Notes: generated from the sequence alone by a model not told the origin. DNA of 32,847 nt from Flavobacteriales bacterium (GCA_019694795.1 JAIBBF010000030.1:1-32847); one strand, 5' to 3'; shown: positions 1-8,852, counted from the first letter of the stretch. A program made the numbers and translations.

Positions 1-3000
1 GATGCATGTGTTTCAGGTTGTGTTATCAGTGAAAACTATTCTAACTGGTACATCATCAATGTAACCACTGCAGGTACTTTCGGATTAACCATCGATCCTA
101 ATCCAAATGCAGCCGACTACGACTTCGCATTATACGGTCCTGTAGTTGGCGGATGTTCCGGATTAGGTGCTCCGATTCGTTGTTCGTATGCAGCGAATAC
201 AGGCAATACGGGAATGGGAAATGGTGCTGTTGATAATAGCGAAGATGTAACCGGTGATGGTTGGGTTTCCACTGCTTCACTATCGGTTGGTACTTATTAT
301 TTAATGATTAACCAATGGGATGATTATCCAAGTGCATCGTTCCAAATGGACTTTACCGGTTCTGCCGTTGTGGGATTACCTGTTCCTACGGTTGGATACA
401 CTCCGGTTACTTGTCCAAATTCAACCTTACAATTAAGCGGTCCAACAGTGGCGGGTGCTACTTATAGCTGGACTGGTCCCGGCGGTTGGACATCTACCTT
501 AGAAGATCCTACGCGTTCTCCGGTTGTTGCAGGTGTATATTCTTTAACTTATACCGTTAACGGATGTACAAGTACTGCAGGAACAGTTACTGTTACTATT
601 CCACCGGATGTTACTGCTCCTACTATTTCTTGTCCATCGAACTACACAGCCAATACCGCAGCTGGTACTTGTGCCGCAACCGTAAACACATCAAACCCTG
701 TTACCAGCGACAACTGTTTAGTTTCAACTTTAACATGGGCATTAAGTGGTGCAACAACAGGTAACTCTGCTGCTACCGGAATTAACAACCTCGGAAGTCA
801 CTCATTCAACACTGGTGTTACCACTGTAACCTATACCGTAACGGATGGGTCTGGAAATACCAATACCTGTTCATTCACGGTTACTGTTACCGACAATATT
901 GCTCCAACAATTACTTGTCCATCTAACATAACAACGAATACAGGTGCCGGAGTTTGTACTGCTTCCGTAACCACTACCAACCCAACCACAGCAGATAATT
1001 GTGGCGTTACACTTTTAACCTGGGCCATGACTGGAGCTACTACTGGTAACTCTGCGGCAACAGGAATTAATAATTTAGGCACGCAAACATTTAACCTTGG
1101 TGTTACCACTGTTACTTATACGGTTAGAGATGCTGCTGGAAACACTACTACCTGCTCCTTTACTGTTACAGTTAGTGATAATATTGCTCCAACCATTACT
1201 TGTCCTTCCAACATCACAGCAAACGTTGGTGCAGGAACTTGTAATGCTTCGGTGGTTACTCCCAACCCAACCACAGGTGATAACTGTACAGTGACCACAT
1301 TAACCTGGGCGCTCACAGGTGCGACCACTGGTAACTCTGCTGCTACCGGAATTAATAATTTAGGCACCCACACATTTAATACGGGTGTAACTACTGTTAC
1401 CTATACCGTAAAAGATGCTGCAGGAAATACAACCACTTGCACATTCACAGTAACGGTAACAGATAATATTGCTCCAACTATCACTTGTCCATCAAACATC
1501 ACCGCCAATACCGGCGCTGGTGTATGTACGGCTTCGGTTGCAACACCGAATCCTACTACAGGCGACAACTGTGCTGTGACTACGCTAACATGGACCATGT
1601 CTGGTGCTACCACAGGAAGTTCTGCTGCTACGGGAATTAATAATCTCGGAACACAAACATTTAATCCCGGCGTTACAACTGTTACCTATACTGTAAAAGA
1701 TGCTGCAGGAAATACAACTACCTGTTCCTTTACAGTTACTGTAAGTGATAATATTGCTCCAACCATTACTTGTCCTTCCAACATCACCGCCAATACAGGT
1801 GTGGGTGCATGTACTGCTTCTGTTGCTACTCCTAATCCAACCACCGGCGATAATTGCGCGGTGACAACCTTAACATGGGTTATGACTGGTGCTACAACCG
1901 GTAACTCAGCAGCAACAGGAATAAATAATTTAGGAACGCAAACATTTAATCCTGGTGTTACAACCATTACTTACACCGTAAAAGATGCTGCAGGTAATAC
2001 AACTACTTGTACGTTCACGGTTACAGTAAGCGATAATATTGCTCCAACTATTACTTGTCCTTCCAACATCACCACAACTGCTGCAGCTGGAGTTTGTACT
2101 GCTTCGGTAGCAACACCAAATCCAACAACTGGCGACAATTGTTCTGTAGGTACGTTAACATGGGCTATGACAGGAGCAACCACTGGTAGCTCTGCTGCAA
2201 CAGGAATAAATTTCCTCGGCACTCAAACATTTAACGTAGGTGTTACCACTGTAACCTACACTGTAAAAGATGCTGCAAACAATACCACCACTTGCTCATT
2301 TACGGTAACCGTTACCGACAATCAACTTCCTGTAATTTCCGGTTGTCCTTCCAACCAAAGTGTAACTGCAAATGCTTCTTGTCAGTTTACCATGACAGAT
2401 TACACTTCTTCAATTACTGCAACTGATAACTGCGCTATTGCATCAACGGTTCAAAGTCCTGCCGCCGGAACATTGGTATCGGGTACACAAACTGTAACCA
2501 TTACGGTTACCGATGTAAATGGAAATGCAGCAACTTGTTCATTCCAGGTTGTTGTTGCAGATAACACTCCTCCAACCATTGTTACCTGCGCTTCGAATAC
2601 AACAGGAACTACCAATGCAAGTTGTCAATATGTTCTTCCTGATTATTCTTCGTCCATTACCGTAACGGATAACTGTTCTTCCGGTGGTAACATCACCATT
2701 ACTCAATCGCCTGCTGCGGGAACTGCAGTTGGTTTGGGTACTACGGTTGTTACATTAACCGCTTCGGATGCCAATGGAAATAATGTTAGCTGTACTTTCA
2801 ATGTTGTTGTATCGGATAACGTTGCACCAACCATTACATGTCCTGCTAACCAAACTATCGTTGCGGACAATGCATGTTCAGGAACTTTACTCGATTATAC
2901 GAGCATGGCTACCGTGAGCGACAATTGCGCAGGAATAGTAAACGTTACTCAATCCCCTGCTGCCGGAACCGTATTAAACGGAAGCGGAACATCTCAAGTT

Positions 3001-4335
3001 GTTACACTTACTGCAACGGATGCGGTAGGTAATGTTTCTACCTGTACATTCACTGTTACATTAATTGATACCACAGATCCTGTATTTGTTGCATGTCCTT
3101 CTAACCAGAATGAAGCACCTGATGCAAACTGTCAGTTTACCTTAACCGACTACACCTCGTTAAGCACCGTTTCTGATAACTGTACGGGAGCCGGTTCCAT
3201 CACCATTACCCAATCACCTGCTGCAGGAACGGTTATCACAGGTACTACCACCATCACATTAACAGCAACGGATGCATCCGGTAACTCTACCACTTGCACC
3301 TTCCAGGTGATTTTAACCGATACCACGCCTCCAACAGTATTGAATTGTCCTACAACAACCAATGTTGACGCCAACGGAAGTTGCGCTTATACAATTCCTG
3401 ATTTTACATCAACATTGAACGTAACCGATAACTGCGGAAGTGGATCTATCACTACAGTGCAAAGTCCGGTTGCAGGAACCGTAGTTAATGCGGGAACAAC
3501 AACTGTTACTATTACTGTTAGCGATGCAAATGGAAATAGTACTACATGTTCGTTTGATGTGGTGGTTGCAGATACCACAGCTCCAAGCATCACCTGTGGT
3601 GCAAACATTACTACATGTAATCCGGTAGTAACATTTAGCACTCCGGTTGCAACTGACGATTGTGGTGCGGCTACAGTAACCCAAACCGATGTTACAGGAT
3701 TAAGTTCCGGTTCTACATTCCCTATTGGTACTACTACCCTTCAGTTCACCGCTACAGATGGGGCAGGAAATACTTCGGTATGTAGTTTTGATGTTACCGT
3801 AGAAGCGGCTCCTTCTCCTGCTGTTGCAAGTGGCGATGTGGCATTATGTGATACTGTTTCCAGTGTTACTTTAACAGCAACCAATCCAAGCAATGGAACA
3901 GGTACATGGAGTATTTTATCAGGCAGCGGTTCACTTTCAAATCCTGGTTCATCCACAACCACATTAGATGGAATTACAGTTGGAACTACTACTGTAATCT
4001 GGACCGTTTCTAATGGAACTTGTGCTCCGAATGCAGATACTGTTCTGGTGGTAATGACCACTTGTTTCGAAATCATTATTCCTACAGCATTTACACCGGA
4101 TGGTGACGGTACCAATGATGTTTGGGAAATTCCATTCCTCAACCAATATCATCCGGAATGTAAAGTTCAGGTGTTTAACCGTTGGGGTGGAAAATTATTT
4201 GAATCGACCGGTTATGCCACTCCTTGGGATGGAACGTTCCATGGTGATAAAATGTCAATTGGTTCCTACTATTTCGTGATTGATTTCAATGACGGAAGTG
4301 ATCCGGTGAAAGGAACATTAACCATTATTCGTTAA
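1..4335 (+). CDS. HYR-repeat surface protein with T9SS type B (gliding-motility-type) C-terminal sorting domain, 5' partial
   Basis: The frame is open from base 1, so the N-terminus and signal peptide lie outside the window; 1444 codons are visible. After about 200 residues that include a Cys-rich domain and an Ig/PKD-like segment come twelve HYR-type beta-sandwich repeats: six of exactly 95 residues (codons from 613 to 2322), then six of about 76-85 residues (2323 to about 3804). Each carries a CPSN-type start, an internal DNC and a closing C[ST]F-V-V strand. The last ~90 residues hold IPTAFTPDGDGTNDVW, NRWGG and a terminal TIIR, typical of the type B sorting domain (CHU_C/TIGR04131-like). 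Such proteins are exported by T9SS and displayed or released at the cell surface, often as adhesins; that role is inferred. The PorP/SprF-like gene follows with TAATG stop/start contact. The repeat region is Thr/Ser/Asn-rich and almost free of Lys, unlike its neighbours. Confidence 0.95.
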   Translation, partial: DACVSGCVISENYSNWYIINVTTAGTFGLTIDPNPNAADYDFALYGPVVGGCSGLGAPIRCSYAANTGNTGMGNGAVDNSEDVTGDGWVSTASLSVGTYYLMINQWDDYPSASFQMDFTGSAVVGLPVPTVGYTPVTCPNSTLQLSGPTVAGATYSWTGPGGWTSTLEDPTRSPVVAGVYSLTYTVNGCTSTAGTVTVTIPPDVTAPTISCPSNYTANTAAGTCAATVNTSNPVTSDNCLVSTLTWALSGATTGNSAATGINNLGSHSFNTGVTTVTYTVTDGSGNTNTCSFTVTVTDNIAPTITCPSNITTNTGAGVCTASVTTTNPTTADNCGVTLLTWAMTGATTGNSAATGINNLGTQTFNLGVTTVTYTVRDAAGNTTTCSFTVTVSDNIAPTITCPSNITANVGAGTCNASVVTPNPTTGDNCTVTTLTWALTGATTGNSAATGINNLGTHTFNTGVTTVTYTVKDAAGNTTTCTFTVTVTDNIAPTITCPSNITANTGAGVCTASVATPNPTTGDNCAVTTLTWTMSGATTGSSAATGINNLGTQTFNPGVTTVTYTVKDAAGNTTTCSFTVTVSDNIAPTITCPSNITANTGVGACTASVATPNPTTGDNCAVTTLTWVMTGATTGNSAATGINNLGTQTFNPGVTTITYTVKDAAGNTTTCTFTVTVSDNIAPTITCPSNITTTAAAGVCTASVATPNPTTGDNCSVGTLTWAMTGATTGSSAATGINFLGTQTFNVGVTTVTYTVKDAANNTTTCSFTVTVTDNQLPVISGCPSNQSVTANASCQFTMTDYTSSITATDNCAIASTVQSPAAGTLVSGTQTVTITVTDVNGNAATCSFQVVVADNTPPTIVTCASNTTGTTNASCQYVLPDYSSSITVTDNCSSGGNITITQSPAAGTAVGLGTTVVTLTASDANGNNVSCTFNVVVSDNVAPTITCPANQTIVADNACSGTLLDYTSMATVSDNCAGIVNVTQSPAAGTVLNGSGTSQVVTLTATDAVGNVSTCTFTVTLIDTTDPVFVACPSNQNEAPDANCQFTLTDYTSLSTVSDNCTGAGSITITQSPAAGTVITGTTTITLTATDASGNSTTCTFQVILTDTTPPTVLNCPTTTNVDANGSCAYTIPDFTSTLNVTDNCGSGSITTVQSPVAGTVVNAGTTTVTITVSDANGNSTTCSFDVVVADTTAPSITCGANITTCNPVVTFSTPVATDDCGAATVTQTDVTGLSSGSTFPIGTTTLQFTATDGAGNTSVCSFDVTVEAAPSPAVASGDVALCDTVSSVTLTATNPSNGTGTWSILSGSGSLSNPGSSTTTLDGITVGTTTVIWTVSNGTCAPNADTVLVVMTTCFEIIIPTAFTPDGDGTNDVWEIPFLNQYHPECKVQVFNRWGGKLFESTGYATPWDGTFHGDKMSIGSYYFVIDFNDGSDPVKGTLTIIR
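613..2322 (+). repeat. Six tandem 285-bp coding repeats (class A HYR units)
   Basis: Unit starts fall at 613, 898, 1183, 1468, 1753 and 2038, and the next class begins at 2323, so the period is exactly 285 bp (95 codons) with no indels. Units share IAPTITCPSNIT at the start and GATTGNSAATGIN in the middle. They differ largely at third codon positions, which suggests protein-level constraint on old duplications rather than very recent expansion. Confidence 0.95.
2323..3804 (+). repeat. Six divergent HYR units of about 228-255 bp (class B)
   Basis: Unit starts are near 2323, 2566, 2821, 3073, 3325 and 3577, with spacings of 243, 255, 252, 252 and 252 bp. Five contain a TVSDNC-like turn and a QSPAAGT-like strand; the last is shorter and diverged. 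They lack the GATTGNSAATG insert of the upstream units, so the protein holds two independently amplified repeat families. Confidence 0.85.
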
Positions 4336-4355
4336 TGATTAAAAAGAAACGTAGT

Positions 4356-5324
4356 ATGAAAAAGTCAATCATAATAGTAGCGCTGTCGGTAGTATCTGTA
4401 TCTGCATTTTCGCAGCAGACACAACAGCTTAGTCAGTATTTATTAAATCCATACCTCGTTAATCCAGCAGCTGCAGGTTTAACAGATTTTGTTGATTTAA
4501 ACTTAAGTTTCCGTCAACAATGGGTTGGATTCGATAATGCTCCGCAAACCATTTATCTGAGTGGTAATTCCGTAGTGGGCGATATTTCTGGCACGCCGAA
4601 ATATTCAGCTTCACTGCGTACGAGTCAACGCGTTGCTCCTAAGAATACCGGAATACGTACCGGAAAAATGCGTCATGCAGTAGGAGGAAATTTAATGTCG
4701 GATAAATACGGTCCGTTTAAACGCAACATGGCTAATGCTTCCTACGCATTCCATTTACCCGTTGCTAAAGGAATGAATTTAGCATTTGGTGTTGGCGTTG
4801 GATTGAGTAATCTGGTATTCGATCAGAATAAAGTTTCATTGCTAGATCCGAATGATGCAACCTATTCCACCTTCCTTGGAAACTCCACCAAACGAAATTT
4901 GTTGGATTTGAATACGGGTGTGTATTTATACACTGAACAATTTCAGGTGGGGTATTCGAACGGACAAGTAATGCAAAACAAACTTTACTTCGGAGATCCT
5001 ACGGCTTCCCGTTTGGTAATGCACCATTATTTCATGGCGGCCTATCGTTTTGATATCAACGACAAATTATCCATTACACCAAATCTCTTAGCAAAGTACA
5101 TGCATCCTGCACCGGTAGCCTTGGATATTAACTGCAAAGTAGATTATAACAATATGTTTTTTGGAGGTATTTCTTATCGCCATAAAGATGCTGTTGTAGG
5201 TATGCTGGGTATGTTCTGGAACAACATTAAGTTCGGATACAGTTTTGATTATACTATTTCTTCATTGAGAAAACAGAATTCCGGCGGACATGAAGTTGTG
5301 GTTGGATACAGGATTAAATTATAA
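4356..5324 (+). CDS. PorP/SprF family type IX secretion system membrane protein
   Basis: 322 residues starting MKKSIIIVALSVVSVSAFSQ, a clean signal peptide. An in-frame ATG at 4335 overlaps the upstream stop (TAATG) and would add seven Lys/Arg-rich residues; it could be used through translational coupling, but 4356 gives the more typical signal peptide. The mature start QQLSQYLLNPYLVNPAAAG, then FRQQWVGFDNAPQT and the conserved NPA..G and RQQW patterns, are hallmarks of the PorP/SprF family. These are outer-membrane beta-barrels that work with specific type B T9SS cargo, as known for the SprB/SprF pair in Flavobacterium. Its place directly behind a type B cargo gene supports pairing with that protein. 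The C-terminus (HEVVVGYRIKL) ends in alternating hydrophobic residues, as expected for a barrel strand. Confidence 0.93.
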   Translation: MKKSIIIVALSVVSVSAFSQQTQQLSQYLLNPYLVNPAAAGLTDFVDLNLSFRQQWVGFDNAPQTIYLSGNSVVGDISGTPKYSASLRTSQRVAPKNTGIRTGKMRHAVGGNLMSDKYGPFKRNMANASYAFHLPVAKGMNLAFGVGVGLSNLVFDQNKVSLLDPNDATYSTFLGNSTKRNLLDLNTGVYLYTEQFQVGYSNGQVMQNKLYFGDPTASRLVMHHYFMAAYRFDINDKLSITPNLLAKYMHPAPVALDINCKVDYNNMFFGGISYRHKDAVVGMLGMFWNNIKFGYSFDYTISSLRKQNSGGHEVVVGYRIKL

Positions 5325-5325
5325 T

Positions 5326-6639
5326 ATGAATAGAAAAATTTTTATTGCTGCTGCCGGAATATTATTCCCTTATTATTCCATTGCACAACAATCTGAATTA
5401 ATCTGGAGCACACCCGAGAAATTACCATCGACGATTAATTCACCCGGTGAAGAAGCTTTAATTGTTTTTTCAAGAGATAGCTCTACACTTTATTTTCTTC
5501 GTCAACACGAACAAAATGTTGGCGGCATCAACGATCAGGATATTTGGTATGCTCAACGTGGTGCAGACGGACAATACAGTGAAGCCAAAAACCTGAAGGC
5601 ATTAAACAATAAAGATTTTAATGCTGTAGTGGGTGTTTCGCTGGACGGTAAAACATTATACCTCTACAATGCCTATGTAAAGAAGAAGAATCAGCTTGAC
5701 CGTGGTATTGCTATTTCAAAAAAGAAATCGAACGGTTCTTATTCTGAGCCTGTAAAATTGGAAATACCCGGATTTAAATTAACCGGAGAACATTTTGGAT
5801 TTTATGTTAATCCGCAGGAAACTGTTATTCTCATTTCGTTTGAAGGTCCGAATTCCTTAGGACAAGAAGATTTATATGTGAGTTTAAAACAACCCGATGG
5901 TTCTTGGGGTACTCCTATTCATTTAGGAAATTCTGTTAACTCAAAAGGCTTTGAAATCTCTCCTTTTTTATCAGAAGATGGATATTCATTGTTTTTCTCT
6001 TCGGATGGAATGGGTGGCGAAGGGGATGCTGATATTTTTGTTTCGTTCCGCATGGATGAAACCTGGAGGAATTGGTCGAAACCGCAGAATCTGGGAAATA
6101 AAGTCAACTCTCCAGCCTTTGATGCCTATTTTATTTTGAGTGCGAACGATGCCTATTTTGCATCCAATCGCGAAGGTGGAGCTTCTGATATTTATCACGT
6201 AAGACCATTACTTCCGGAACCAGAACCGGAGCCGGAACCAGAGCCGGTGGTGGAAGTAAAAAAAGATACCACACCTGTAAAACCTATTGTAGCTGAACGT
6301 CCGATTGAATTCAAAATTTATTTTGCAACCAATTCATCCTGGTTAGAAAAACAAGCCATCGTTGCTATTGATGATGCCATTGAAAAAATGAAAGCGGATC
6401 CGAGTATTAAATGCGACATTAGTTCATATGCCGATAAGCGTGCTGATGAAACATATAATATCTGGCTTACCGAACGCAGAGCGAAACGTGTAAGAGATTA
6501 CATGGTGTTGCGCGGAATTGATCAGGAGCGCATCAATTGTTATTGGCACGGTAAAAAAAATCCGGTAATCGATTGTAGTGATTGTTCCGAAGAAGACTAC
6601 CGGCTATCGCGCCGAACGGTTATTACTTTCAGAAAATAA
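5326..6639 (+). CDS. OmpA-family protein with PD40/WD40-like propeller
   Basis: 437 residues. The start at 5326 sits one base after the PorP/SprF stop and gives the signal peptide MNRKIFIAAAGILFPYYSIA; the ATG at 5290 lies inside the previous gene and is unlikely. Residues about 25-290 contain PD40-type propeller blades (SLDGKTLYLY, SEDGYSLFFSSDGMGG, DAYFASNREGGASDIY). A Pro-Glu linker spans about 297-308. Residues about 325-437 are an OmpA-type peptidoglycan-binding domain (IYFATNSSWL, SSYADKRADE, TERRAKRVRDYM). The layout resembles periplasmic T9SS-associated proteins of the PorE kind, although a Cys anchor is not obvious. Gene order cargo, PorP/SprF, OmpA suggests one operon building an outer-membrane attachment for the surface protein. 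It ends at a strong terminator. Confidence 0.9.
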   Translation: MNRKIFIAAAGILFPYYSIAQQSELIWSTPEKLPSTINSPGEEALIVFSRDSSTLYFLRQHEQNVGGINDQDIWYAQRGADGQYSEAKNLKALNNKDFNAVVGVSLDGKTLYLYNAYVKKKNQLDRGIAISKKKSNGSYSEPVKLEIPGFKLTGEHFGFYVNPQETVILISFEGPNSLGQEDLYVSLKQPDGSWGTPIHLGNSVNSKGFEISPFLSEDGYSLFFSSDGMGGEGDADIFVSFRMDETWRNWSKPQNLGNKVNSPAFDAYFILSANDAYFASNREGGASDIYHVRPLLPEPEPEPEPEPVVEVKKDTTPVKPIVAERPIEFKIYFATNSSWLEKQAIVAIDDAIEKMKADPSIKCDISSYADKRADETYNIWLTERRAKRVRDYMVLRGIDQERINCYWHGKKNPVIDCSDCSEEDYRLSRRTVITFRK

Positions 6640-6647
6640 TGAAAACA

Positions 6648-6675
6648 AAAAAGGCTCCTCTTCAGGAGCCTTTTT
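6648..6675. terminator. Bidirectional intrinsic terminator between convergent genes
   Basis: Perfect stem with GGCTCCT pairing AGGAGCC around a CTTC loop, flanked by an A-run on the left and a T-run on the right. It lies between the OmpA gene end (6639) and the protease gene end (6691), so it can serve both strands. Confidence 0.93.
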
Positions 6676-6690
6676 CTTATTATCCATTTC

Positions 6691-8391
6691 TTATTGAAGA
6701 ATGATTTTCTTGGAAGACTTCTTATTTCCTGAAATTAATTCAACAAAGTAAATTCCTTTTGCTTCATTCGAAAGATCAATGTTGTGATTGCTTTTTCCGT
6801 ATGCAATTTTTTCTGAACGAACCAATTGTCCGAATGCATTATACACATTAACCGTAATGGACTGCTCCATTAAATTTGTTAAGGTGATATTGATGATGCC
6901 ATTGGTTGGATTCGGATACATTTCGAAAATATTATCGAGCGATGTTTCAGGAACCGAAACACTGCAAGGAGAGTATGCTCCATCCAACGTTAAAACACCA
7001 CTGTTGGTTGGATCTAACCATGGTTTTAACTGACGATTAGCCGCTGTTCCGTTGGAGGTCCAGTGATACGACATTTTACCATAATAATCCGGCGCAGTTA
7101 AACTTGTACCTGTACCACAACCATTCGCTGTGCAACAAGATGCTCCACCTGTAAGTGTACCCACGATTAATCCGTTGCTACCACGGAACAATGGCGAACC
7201 TGAAGAACCACCTTCTGTAACACCATTTCCATTGGCAGTTGCTGCCCACGAAAATCTCCAGTGTGTTCCATTGGGTGCTCCACTACCCCATTTCGTAGAA
7301 ATAGCTGTAGCCGTAAACGTAGAAATCTTTTTAACGTCACCCGCAGGGTGATGAATACCTACACCGCCGGCAGGTGCAGTTGTATTTGCATCCCAACCAT
7401 TAAAATAAGGATAAACCGATGATGCAATATTTGCATTTAATTCTACAAACATAAAATCAGATCCGGTTGCTCCGCCCTGGTCGTTGGACCATGCACGAAT
7501 GGCACATCCGGTTTGCGACACATTTGCACCAACCGTTCCTGAACCACAACCCGATTTTTGATAGTTGTAGCGGAATACGTATTGATTAAATTCAGTGGTG
7601 GTCGACATTACACCGGCCGCATCATCCCAACCGCAGTGGAATGCAGTAAGAATATATGGCGTACAGTCTTGTTGTGTGTTGTTAATAATGGAACCACTGC
7701 AAAATCCGGTAGCACCATTCGTCTTCACTAAAATACGCACTACACCATCGCGTTGACGGGTCCAGTTAGCACCTTCGGAACAATTCACATCCACTTCGCA
7801 AGGATCTGATGCCCGAACTTCTGCAGGCATTTCTATTCCACGGAAAAAATAACTCAATTCATTCATGCGGATACGCCCTTGTCCTTTTACGGCTAATGGC
7901 TCGTAGTATTCCATTACCATTACTTCGCCGGGAACATACCATGTAGCAAATTCGCCAGTTTCATTATTGTTCATACTGGTAAACGCTCCCTGAACAGAAG
8001 TTTTTGCTTCGTCGTAAACATGCAAACGTGCTCCATCAGGAATAAAAAACTCATCGAAATAAGGTGCAAGTCCCATGGCTTCGCTCGATGTAATTCGAAT
8101 TCTCCACAAGCGATCTCCACCGGGAAGGATGGTCCAGGTTCCTGAATTCTTCAATGAAATATTGCAGGGAATAAGAATTCCGCTCTTTTCTAATTGTCCG
8201 TCCTTACCATTATTCATTGTAGCCGTTATTGCAGCTTCAGTTGGTTTAGTAATGGAGAGGGATTGAAAATAAGTATCCAGCTCATTGTTTATAGCGATAC
8301 TTGAATAAGGTTTTAATTCTTGCTGTTCCTGAGCATGAGCAAATGAAAGGCCCAACGAAAAGGCAGCAACCAAGAGTAGAGATTTTTTCAT
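6691..8391 (-). CDS. Secreted trypsin-like serine endopeptidase with T9SS type A sorting domain
   Basis: 566 residues, signal peptide MKKSLLLVAAFSLGLSFAHA. A pro-region covers about 21-195. The S1-type peptidase domain covers about 200-465, with a readable triad: His252 in TAFHCGW, Asp312 in GSDFMFVEL and Ser397 in GGSSGSPL. Several Cys (198, 204, 231, 243, 253, 282, 296) could form disulfides, as in lysyl endopeptidase-type enzymes, which this resembles; the cleavage preference cannot be read. The last ~75 residues (MYPNPTNGIINI, NAFGQLV, GIYFVEL, KKIILQ) are a type A T9SS sorting domain, removed during export. It probably digests extracellular protein. It is a single gene, convergent with the T9SS module at 1-6639. 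Confidence 0.93.
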   Translation of the reverse strand: MKKSLLLVAAFSLGLSFAHAQEQQELKPYSSIAINNELDTYFQSLSITKPTEAAITATMNNGKDGQLEKSGILIPCNISLKNSGTWTILPGGDRLWRIRITSSEAMGLAPYFDEFFIPDGARLHVYDEAKTSVQGAFTSMNNNETGEFATWYVPGEVMVMEYYEPLAVKGQGRIRMNELSYFFRGIEMPAEVRASDPCEVDVNCSEGANWTRQRDGVVRILVKTNGATGFCSGSIINNTQQDCTPYILTAFHCGWDDAAGVMSTTTEFNQYVFRYNYQKSGCGSGTVGANVSQTGCAIRAWSNDQGGATGSDFMFVELNANIASSVYPYFNGWDANTTAPAGGVGIHHPAGDVKKISTFTATAISTKWGSGAPNGTHWRFSWAATANGNGVTEGGSSGSPLFRGSNGLIVGTLTGGASCCTANGCGTGTSLTAPDYYGKMSYHWTSNGTAANRQLKPWLDPTNSGVLTLDGAYSPCSVSVPETSLDNIFEMYPNPTNGIINITLTNLMEQSITVNVYNAFGQLVRSEKIAYGKSNHNIDLSNEAKGIYFVELISGNKKSSKKIILQ

Positions 8392-8416
8392 GCAAGAGAT
8401 GATTAATGGTTCTGCC

Positions 8417-8424
8417 TAAAGATA
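8417..8424 (-). promoter_or_regulatory. Possible -7 box of the secreted protease gene
   Basis: TATCTTTA on the minus strand differs from TAnnTTTG only at the last base and ends 25 nt before the ATG at 8391. No clear TTTG was seen at -33. Confidence 0.35.
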
Positions 8425-8531
8425 ACGAATAGAAAATTGGTTTCCATATTCGATTTAGGAAATGGTAATTAAGCGTCAAATTACTGAAATGCAAATATTT
8501 ACACGGTTAATTCAATTATTTCAATTTAAAA

Positions 8532-8564
8532 TTTGGATATTAATTCGACAAAGGGATATATTTG
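8532..8564 (+). promoter_or_regulatory. Bacteroidota-type promoter of the leader-peptide locus
   Basis: TTTG at 8532-8535 and TATATTTG at 8557-8564 are separated by 21 bp, matching the known -33 TTTG / -7 TAnnTTTG consensus. The -7 box ends only 4 nt before the ATG at 8569, so the transcript should begin at or just before that codon. Confidence 0.8.
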
Positions 8565-8568
8565 CGCC

Positions 8569-8637
8569 ATGAAGTGGAACAACTTTCATATGATTTATAT
8601 GCCGGCAGTGATGTGTCATTGTCGTGCTATAGCATAA
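8569..8637 (+). CDS. Putative Met/Cys/His-rich leader peptide 1 (22 aa)
   Basis: Mini-ORF that opens at the predicted transcript start and ends with TAA. The 22-residue product has 4 Met, 2 Cys and 2 His, with the core MPAVMCHC at residues 11-18. It lacks a signal peptide or domain. The stop is followed after 46 nt by an intrinsic terminator, and GGGAG just after the stop (8639-8643) can pair with CTCCC of the terminator's left arm. Promoter, short ORF rich in particular residues and terminator is the layout of an attenuator leader, here suggesting a response to methionine or cysteine supply. A small metal-binding peptide is the alternative. The core resembles that of the next mini-ORF. Confidence 0.6.
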   Translation: MKWNNFHMIYMPAVMCHCRAIA

Positions 8638-8683
8638 TGGGAGTTATTCAGTTTATTTAGAAAAAAACAACAAACATAAATTG

Positions 8684-8715
8684 AAGTCCTCCCCAACCGG
8701 GAGGACTTTTTTTTT
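8684..8715 (+). terminator. Intrinsic terminator 1 (attenuator candidate)
   Basis: Perfect 10-bp stem: AAGTCCTCCC (8684-8693) with GGGAGGACTT (8699-8708), 5-nt loop CAACC, then further T residues to 8715. It lies between the two leader-like mini-ORFs and has no A-run on its left, so it acts on + transcripts. Confidence 0.92.
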
Positions 8716-8723
8716 GATTAATA

Positions 8724-8852
8724 ATGATGAAAAATTACAGTGGATATCCAATGAATGTACGATGCAATATGCATCCAGTAATGCCATGCACTTGTATTAT
8801 GTTCCCCATGTGGCATTGTACCCTTCATAACCGGAAAATCCCCTTAAGATAG
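8724..8852 (+). CDS. Putative Met/Cys/His-rich leader peptide 2 (42 aa)
   Basis: Begins with ATGATG 8 nt after terminator 1 and ends with TAG at 8850-8852. The 42-residue product has 7 Met, 4 Cys and 3 His, packed between residues 10 and 35, with the core MHPVMPCTC at 16-24, similar to MPAVMCHC of peptide 1. No separate -7 box is visible, so it probably depends on read-through of terminator 1. The last codons (CGG AAA ATC CCC) carry a sequence complementary to the left arm of terminator 2, placed so that a ribosome reaching the stop would mask it and one stalled at the last Met/Cys codons (Met29, Cys32) would leave it free. This fits leader-peptide attenuation by sulfur amino acid supply. Confidence 0.6.
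   Translation: MMKNYSGYPMNVRCNMHPVMPCTCIMFPMWHCTLHNRKIPLR

Noticed and set aside
831-3684. Many long ORFs on the minus strand and in other frames opposite the HYR repeats
   Set aside because: They mirror the biased composition of the repeat gene: each repeats with the same 285-bp period, and they lack independent starts or motifs. They are shadows of the + frame.
613-3804. Regularly spaced repeats that could suggest a CRISPR array
   Set aside because: The period is 285 bp and the whole unit is coding with codon-level variation; there are no short identical repeats with unique spacers and no cas genes.
5290-5325. Earlier start for the OmpA-PD40 protein
   Set aside because: It lies within the PorP/SprF gene and would bury the signal peptide; 5326 gives a normal signal peptide one base after the upstream stop.
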